From JANSWY01 sp965267245 (GTDB taxonomy: Bacteria > Bacteroidota > Bacteroidia > Cytophagales > Cyclobacteriaceae): a DNA stretch of 64,000 bases. The notes below the pieces were generated by a model. It did no database searches, was not told the origin of the DNA, and was given only the letters and a program-made list of their open reading frames with translations. This document shows positions 58,680 to 64,000 of the stretch, one piece after another. The stretch lies in contig OZ253939.1 of the NCBI GenBank assembly GCA_965267245.1, forward strand, positions 868,001-932,000, given 5' to 3'. Position 1 is the stretch's first letter. Each line of letters starts with the position of its first letter. The position numbers were made by a program, and so were the translations under genes.

Positions 58680-59732
58680 TTAATTCTTGTACTTCTTCCG
58701 AAAGGCCTTAGCTTCCTTAATCACCTTTCCAAACCGTTTCCCTTCTTTCTTTTGTTCGTGAATAGTGGTTTGAAAATGTTTCTGTTCTCTGCTTAGCTTT
58801 AAATAACTCTGATAAACAACTTCGTCAAGTTCTCCATCATCAACTGCAGCTAAAACACCACAACCGGGCTCGGAAATATGTTTACAATCTGCATATCTAC
58901 AATTCAAAGCAAACTGATGAATCAAGGGATACACAAGTTCAAAGTCAGTATCTTCCTCCAATCCAACTCCAAATTCTCTCATTCCGGGAGAATCAATCAA
59001 TATAGCTCCGGATGATAGTAAAAACATGTCCCTTGTAGTGGTAGTATGCATTCCCTTTCCAGTTGCTTCACTAACTTCATTGGTCTTTTGTGAAGCATCA
59101 TGTAGTAACATATTGACAATCGTACTCTTCCCAACCCCGGATGAACCTGTCATTAGAGCTGTTTTACCAGGAGTCAGAATTTGGGTCAATTCATCCAATC
59201 CCTCTCCTGAAACCGTGCTACAAAACACCACCTGTGCATCTCTTCCAAGCTTTTCAATTTTCTGTAAATAGAACAACTTGTCCTCAATCAGGTCTGATTT
59301 ATTTAACACAACCACTGCTTTGATTCCACATGAGGTAATCTGCACCAGGTATCTTTCCAGTCGCATCAGGTTAAAGTCCTGGTCCAATCCCTGAACAACC
59401 ATCACAAGGTCCAGGTTAGTAGCCATTACTTGTCGTGATGTTTTGTTGCCAGGGGTTTTGCGATATAATGAATTAACTCTTGGAAGGACGTCCTGAATAA
59501 ATACATCCTGATCCACAGCGATAAATTGTACCCAATCTCCTACTTTGGGTTGCTCCTCCTGATCAGCGGTCAGCAACCTTCCCATTAATTCACCGGTTAT
59601 TTCTCCTTCCTGAGTAATCAGGTGATACTTAAAACCAGTAATGCTCGTCACGCGACCAATAGATTCTGAAGGTAAATTTATATGTGATGTTGATTGGTAG
59701 TTATCCCAACCATATTGATTTAAATATTCCAT
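58680..59732 (-). CDS. rsgA: ribosome small subunit-dependent GTPase RsgA
   Basis: A 350-residue circularly permuted GTPase that matures 30S subunits by binding near the decoding centre. The OB-fold (about 20-80, TGFKYHLITQEGEITGEL and VGDWVQF) precedes the GTPase domain, where G4 (VLNKSDLIED) comes before G1 (GSSGVGKSTIVNML) and G3 (DSPGMREFG). The C-terminal zinc finger CRYADCKHISEPGC is intact. A frame extends to an ATG at 59786, but MEYLNQYGWDNY at 59732 is closer to the family start. Convergent with the dinB-like gene. The length and motif set leave little doubt. Confidence 0.93.
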   Translation of the reverse strand: MEYLNQYGWDNYQSTSHINLPSESIGRVTSITGFKYHLITQEGEITGELMGRLLTADQEEQPKVGDWVQFIAVDQDVFIQDVLPRVNSLYRKTPGNKTSRQVMATNLDLVMVVQGLDQDFNLMRLERYLVQITSCGIKAVVVLNKSDLIEDKLFYLQKIEKLGRDAQVVFCSTVSGEGLDELTQILTPGKTALMTGSSGVGKSTIVNMLLHDASQKTNEVSEATGKGMHTTTTRDMFLLSSGAILIDSPGMREFGVGLEEDTDFELVYPLIHQFALNCRYADCKHISEPGCGVLAAVDDGELDEVVYQSYLKLSREQKHFQTTIHEQKKEGKRFGKVIKEAKAFRKKYKN

Positions 59733-60095
59733 TTCTTTTTTAATAATAATAAGATAAGCAGCATCAGATGGATGCTGTAAAAACATAGTAATACATCTAG
59801 CGTAAGTCAGGGTGACTTACGCAAATACTATCGCTGTACTAATTGTAGAAATGGATAACATAAGTCACAAAGATAGCAGTTAATTTGAACATAATCCCAT
59901 CTTATAATCACTACTTATCCAGTTCTCTGCAAAATCACCTTGTTTACAACAAAATAGTCGATTAAAGCCCAAAACACCCCAATGTTTACCAAATGCTTAC
60001 CTCCTTTTTGAGCATGTTCACCTATGGCTTACCTCAGTCCTCAGGCATTGATTAATGGGTAACTGACCTTTGCATAAGTCACAAAAATATTAGTC
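59733..60095. other. 363-bp divergent spacer with palindrome and direct repeats
   Basis: Upstream of the giant protein gene and of rsgA. It holds the perfect palindrome at 59800-59822, two near-identical 17-bp sequences CATAAGTCACAAAGATA at 59859-59875 and CATAAGTCACAAAAATA at 60073-60089, and a run of Leu/Pro-like codons without gene character. Both repeats and the palindrome contain AAGTCA, so they may bind a common regulator. Confidence 0.4.
59800..59822. promoter_or_regulatory. perfect 10-bp inverted repeat GCGTAAGTCA-GGG-TGACTTACGC
   Basis: A 23-bp perfect dyad in the divergent spacer before rsgA and the giant repeat protein gene. Without a T tract on either side it fits an operator better than a terminator. 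Its inner part AAGTCA recurs in the direct repeats at 59859 and 60073. Confidence 0.5.
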
Positions 60096-63000
60096 ATGCA
60101 AAAACTAAATTACCTTATTACAGCTGCGCTGTTTTTTACAATCTATGTGTCCTTTGGGCAAGGTGTCGAGATGAAATACGGTTTCACCGACGGTAAAGTC
60201 CAGGCCATAAAAACCGATGCAAACTATGTCTACAAGGCAGGAAGTTTTGTACGGGCATTCAACACATCCGATGAAAGAGGTCATGGTGTATTAACCAATC
60301 CTGATGGAGATATTCTTAGCTTTCCTGAAGTCAATGGCAGGATAAGAACTATCATTCCGGATGGAGATGGTGGATGGTACATTGGCGGGGACTTCTCTTA
60401 TATTGGCACACTCAATAGAAATCACATGGCCCACATCTTATCAGACCTATCTGTGGACCCTGATTTCTCTCCTTCATTCTCTACCAATGTGTATGAGATT
60501 GTCATGGATGGTGATTCTCTATTGGTGGGAGGCCAATTTTCAAATGTCAATGGAACACCTACCTCCAGACTCGTAAAAATCAATAGGTTCGATGGTGAAT
60601 TGAGTGATTGGTTACCAATAATTAACGGAAATGTAAGTGGTATTACAGTGGAAGGTGATAGCCTTTATGTAGCTGGGACATTTACCTCTGTAGGGGCAGG
60701 TCTTACCAGGAACAGATTTGCTAAAGTCAATAAGTATACTGCTGAATTCGGTGATCTTGCGCCTGAATTCAACCTGGAGACTTATGAATCAATCATTGTG
60801 GGTGATAGTCTTGTTATTGGTGGAACCTTCACACTGGTCAATGGTGCCACCAGGAACAGATTAGTCAAGATCCACAAAGAAACCGGAGTTATGAGCGACT
60901 CCTGGAACCCTAATGCAAACAGGGTAATAGATGATCTTTACCTGGATGGCGATACGCTTTATGTTGCCGGTTGGTTTGATAAGATATCAGGTTTGAATGT
61001 GGGTGCATTGGCGAAAGTAAATATTCACACTGGTGCTGTAGATCCCACTTTTGACATCAATACTGGTGTTATCCGTGGTGATTTTAAAAGAGTCAGTGCC
61101 CTGGACATGGATGCTGATGGTAATATTTACATTGGTGGATACTTTCAGAAAGTTGGTTCTTCTTACAGAGCATATGTTGCCAAAATCAATAAACAGGGCG
61201 AACTGGATCCAACTTATAATCCCGGTTTAAATGACAGAGTGAACGCTCTTACTGTTACCGGGGATCATGTATTGATCGGTGGAGACTTTCATGCAGCCGG
61301 TGGTGCTGAGAGAGTGGGCATGGTTCGTTTCAAGAAGTCAGATGGAGATTATGATAGCTGGACCGTCAATACGGATAATACCGTAACTAACATTCTCGTA
61401 GATGGTGATAGTATTTACCTTGGTGGTAATTTTTATAACGTAAATGGTGAGGCCAGAACTGGTTTGGCAAAAGTTTCTACTACTTCGGGAGATGTTGGAG
61501 GATGGAATCCTTCAGTTTATGGCGTTCAGAAAATGGTACTGGAAGGTGATAGCTTGTTCCTGGGAGGTTACTTCTCACAAGTAAATGGAGAGGAGCACAA
61601 TTACCTGGCAAAAGTCCATAAAAACACAGGCATAAAAGGAACCTGGCATCCTCAAACCAATGGTTCTATCTACGATATGATCGTTGACGGAGATAGTATT
61701 TACATTGGAGGTAACTTCATTACCATCAATAGTGAAAGCAGAGGAAATCTTACTAAAGTACATAAGATCACAGGTGAAGTCGGAGGTTTTAATGCTGAAG
61801 CAGATGATGATGTTTGGGTAATGTCTATGTCAGGTGATAGCTTGATCATTGGAGGTAGATTTTCAACTGTAAAAGGAGAATCAAGAGTAAAACTTGCTAA
61901 AATCAATAGGTTTGATGGAAACGTGAGTCCCTCCTTTTCAGCAAACCTTAACAATCTTCCATATGACATCATAGATGATGGAGATCACATTTTTGTAGCC
62001 GGTTACTTCAGTTACGTAGGAGGTTCGATCGCAGATGAAATTGTGAGACTTGATAAAGTTACCGGAACCAGAGATGCTTCTTACAACTTCCAAACTCTTG
62101 GAGCTGTATTTGATATTCACAAAGATGGTGACCAATTCTACGCAGGTGGAATATTCTCAAAAGCCAGAGGTGCTAAAAAGTATTGTTCTGTTGTATATTC
62201 CCTTGGTGATGATATCAACTTATACTATGCTGGTACTTTCAGGGAATCCGGAGCGACACTTACATTTCCAGATCAGGCAATAAACACCACATCAGATAAA
62301 AGTCAGGTATACATTTACAATCATGGAATAGAGAATGATCTGTTGTTAACAGGAAGCTCTGTCATGACTTTGACTGGTGATGATCCAGATGATTTCGTAC
62401 TGGATACGGTAGTGATCAATAAAACAATATCACCGAATTCATCCACATTCTTTCATATCAAGTTCGCTCCTTCTACAGGAGGTTCCAAAAATGCTACACT
62501 CCAAATTGAAAACTCAACAACAAATGAATCCGTATATGAAATCAATCTTACAGGCTTTGCTGTAAAGAATGATCAAACCATCACATTCGAACCCCTTTCG
62601 TCAAAAACTTATGGAGATAGCCCTTTTACACTAACTGCAACATCTGATTCAGGTCTTCCTGTATCATTTAAGAGCAAAAACACTAGCATCGCCACAATTT
62701 CTGGAGATGAATTGACAATTGTTGGTGCTGGTGAAGTTCAGATTGCTGCCTTTCAGGACGGTGATGATAGCTACAATGAAGCAGATACAGTTTTTCAGAC
62801 TTTGACTATAAATAAGGCTGAACAAATTATTACATTCAGTGACATAGCCACCAAAACCTTTGGAGATGTCGATTTTGACTTGGAAGCAAGTAGTGACGCT
62901 GGACTACCGGTTACTTTCACTACCAATAATGATTTGGTTAGCATTGATGGCTCCACAATAACTATCAATGGAGCGGGAAATGTGACAATTACCGCTCATC

Positions 63001-64000
63001 AGGAGGGAAATACAAACTACTCTCCTGCTGAAACGGTCGAAAAGGAACTAGTTGTCAATAAAGCTGATCAAACTATCTCTTTTTCTGCATTAACTAACAA
63101 AACATACGGAGATGATGATTTTGATTTGGGAGGTTCCAGCTCTTCAACATTAGAACTTAGCTATAGCAGTGATAATGAATCTGTAATTACTGTTTCTGGT
63201 AGTACTGCAACGATTGTTGGAGTGGGAAATGCCAATATTACGGCTTCACAAGCTGGTGACGACAACTACAACACAGCCGACCCTGTTCAGCAATCAATCA
63301 CCATAGAGAAAGGTACTCAAACCATTACATTTCCTAATCCAGGAGAGAAGAGTTTGGATGAGGAAACGTTTGAACTAAATGCTTCTGCTTCTTCCGGATT
63401 AACAATTAGTTATGAGAGCTCCAATGAAAGTATTCTATCAATCGATGGAAACATTGCTACAATGCATACGGAAGGAACTGTGGACATCACCGTAAGACAG
63501 ATTGGTAATGACAATTATTTAGCGGCCGACCCTGTAATGGAATCAGTAACCATTAAAACTGGTCAAACCATCACCTTTGATGCACTTAATGAAAAGTCAA
63601 TAGGTGATGATAGCTTCACACTTGAAGCAACTGCTTCCTCAGGTTTAACGGTTGCCTACACATCATCTAATGAAGATGTAGCAACTGTAAGTGGAGATAC
63701 TGTAACCATCATTGGAGCTGGAACCACAGTTATTGTAGCAAGTCAGGCTGGTAATGAAACTTATGTGGCTGCCGAAGATGTTTCTCAAGAACTTGTTGTC
63801 AATAAACTTGACCAGCAAATTACATTTTCAGCCCTGGAATCAATGACTTTTGGTGATGATGATTTGAGTCTTTCAGCCACTTCTGATGCAGGACTTTCAA
63901 TTACCTATTCATCTTCCAATGAAAATGTAGCTACCATCAGTGGTAATTTACTTACAATCGTAGGAGCAGGTAGCACTGAGATCACCGCCTCTCAAGCAGG
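60096..64000 (+). CDS. giant secreted protein: propeller repeats plus Ig-like tandem repeats (3' end missing)
   Basis: An open frame of at least 1,301 codons that runs off the right edge. ATG at 60096 begins a signal peptide (to about SFGQ, residue 22). The first 720 residues hold a tandem array of about 55-70-residue units with the pattern 'dGDSlyvGG.Fs.vnGe.r..laKi...tG', similar to delta-60/propeller repeats. Then comes a choice-of-anchor/Hydin-like domain (about 730-825). From about residue 826 (62571) six units of 82-83 residues (246 or 249 bp) start with QxITF and end in ITASQAG, as in Ig-like YGD repeats. It is likely a surface adhesin or T9SS cargo; any sorting tail would lie outside the window. 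Confidence 0.85.
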   Translation, partial: MQKLNYLITAALFFTIYVSFGQGVEMKYGFTDGKVQAIKTDANYVYKAGSFVRAFNTSDERGHGVLTNPDGDILSFPEVNGRIRTIIPDGDGGWYIGGDFSYIGTLNRNHMAHILSDLSVDPDFSPSFSTNVYEIVMDGDSLLVGGQFSNVNGTPTSRLVKINRFDGELSDWLPIINGNVSGITVEGDSLYVAGTFTSVGAGLTRNRFAKVNKYTAEFGDLAPEFNLETYESIIVGDSLVIGGTFTLVNGATRNRLVKIHKETGVMSDSWNPNANRVIDDLYLDGDTLYVAGWFDKISGLNVGALAKVNIHTGAVDPTFDINTGVIRGDFKRVSALDMDADGNIYIGGYFQKVGSSYRAYVAKINKQGELDPTYNPGLNDRVNALTVTGDHVLIGGDFHAAGGAERVGMVRFKKSDGDYDSWTVNTDNTVTNILVDGDSIYLGGNFYNVNGEARTGLAKVSTTSGDVGGWNPSVYGVQKMVLEGDSLFLGGYFSQVNGEEHNYLAKVHKNTGIKGTWHPQTNGSIYDMIVDGDSIYIGGNFITINSESRGNLTKVHKITGEVGGFNAEADDDVWVMSMSGDSLIIGGRFSTVKGESRVKLAKINRFDGNVSPSFSANLNNLPYDIIDDGDHIFVAGYFSYVGGSIADEIVRLDKVTGTRDASYNFQTLGAVFDIHKDGDQFYAGGIFSKARGAKKYCSVVYSLGDDINLYYAGTFRESGATLTFPDQAINTTSDKSQVYIYNHGIENDLLLTGSSVMTLTGDDPDDFVLDTVVINKTISPNSSTFFHIKFAPSTGGSKNATLQIENSTTNESVYEINLTGFAVKNDQTITFEPLSSKTYGDSPFTLTATSDSGLPVSFKSKNTSIATISGDELTIVGAGEVQIAAFQDGDDSYNEADTVFQTLTINKAEQIITFSDIATKTFGDVDFDLEASSDAGLPVTFTTNNDLVSIDGSTITINGAGNVTITAHQEGNTNYSPAETVEKELVVNKADQTISFSALTNKTYGDDDFDLGGSSSSTLELSYSSDNESVITVSGSTATIVGVGNANITASQAGDDNYNTADPVQQSITIEKGTQTITFPNPGEKSLDEETFELNASASSGLTISYESSNESILSIDGNIATMHTEGTVDITVRQIGNDNYLAADPVMESVTIKTGQTITFDALNEKSIGDDSFTLEATASSGLTVAYTSSNEDVATVSGDTVTIIGAGTTVIVASQAGNETYVAAEDVSQELVVNKLDQQITFSALESMTFGDDDLSLSATSDAGLSITYSSSNENVATISGNLLTIVGAGSTEITASQA
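62571..64000 (+). repeat. tandem 246/249-bp coding repeats
   Basis: Repeat units start at 62571, 62820, 63066, 63315, 63561 and 63810, the last one cut by the window edge. Distances alternate 249, 246, 249, 246 and 249 bp. Each unit encodes QxITF..l..k..gd..f.l.a.s.sgl...y.s.n......g....i.gaG...I.a.q.g. Nucleotide divergence between units is marked, which points to old duplications. Confidence 0.85.

Noticed and set aside
62571..64000. Regular repeats as a possible CRISPR array
   Set aside because: Units are 246-249 bp, in frame and protein coding, without short identical repeats or unique spacers.
1..64000. tRNA, rRNA, riboswitch or phage genes
   Set aside because: Intergenic regions were read for cloverleaf ends, rRNA landmarks, integrase genes and riboswitch cores; nothing convincing was seen, though a computed search would be more sensitive.

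Overview
The window looks like chromosomal DNA of a free-living, probably marine or soil Bacteroidota bacterium, most likely order Cytophagales. Supporting signs are low GC, a type IX secretion (T9SS) cargo with a CHU_C-type C-terminus next to a PorP/SprF-like protein, a TonB-dependent receptor with a carboxypeptidase-like N-terminal domain, DUF4249 and DUF4374 lipoproteins, and many PadR plus FtsX/MacB-type permease pairs carrying the Bacteroidota-specific N-terminal prefix. A promoter element of the Bacteroidetes TAnnTTTG type is also visible. No rRNA, tRNA, intact transposase, CRISPR array or prophage was seen. The genus cannot be named from sequence reading alone.

Layout. 1-2.5 kb: four small secreted, lipo- or membrane proteins of unknown function (minus strand) among REP-like palindromes. 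2.5-10.7 kb: a GH1 glycosidase divergent from a NarL-type two-component pair, then a CPA1 antiporter homologue and a large hybrid histidine kinase. 10.8-15 kb: a 55-aa membrane protein missed by length cut-offs, an AraC regulator with a membrane sensor, an NHL-propeller lipoprotein and a cytochrome P450. 15.1-27.6 kb: two PadR-permease modules flanking a DUF4249 lipoprotein and a four-gene operon (ECF sigma factor, TonB-domain membrane protein, T9SS type B cargo, PorP/SprF-OmpA fusion). 27.6-32 kb: an Ig-like/NHL lipoprotein, a radical SAM protein and a translationally coupled unknown protein with a lipobox. 32.1-32.5 kb: a decayed eutB (ethanolamine ammonia-lyase) 5' fragment followed by an orphan terminator.

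32.5-43 kb: an orphan LuxR-type HTH protein, two secreted unknowns, a Fur-family regulator, an isoprenylcysteine methyltransferase-like membrane protein, a third PadR module with two tandem permeases, a membrane-anchored possible regulator and a concanavalin-like secreted protein. 43.2-49.9 kb: a six-gene iron/siderophore-type uptake cluster (TonB receptor, DUF4374, DUF4198, DUF3325-like, DUF3649-like, PepSY). 49.8-59.8 kb: a metallo-beta-lactamase-fold protein, a GH3 glycosidase with a T9SS-like tail, a lone FtsX permease, a DUF6569/ARPP-1 protein, a DinB-family protein and the ribosome-biogenesis GTPase RsgA, separated by repeat-rich spacers. 60.1 kb to the end: the first 1,301 codons of a giant secreted propeller/Ig-like repeat protein that runs off the window.

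The strongest unusual signals are: the deleted eutB locus; paired dyad operators in front of two of the three padR genes; the sigma/TonB/T9SS-cargo/PorP-OmpA operon as a possible surface-signalling unit; the radical SAM plus unknown-protein pair; an antiporter lacking the usual Asn-Asp motif; and several families of short palindromic repeats.
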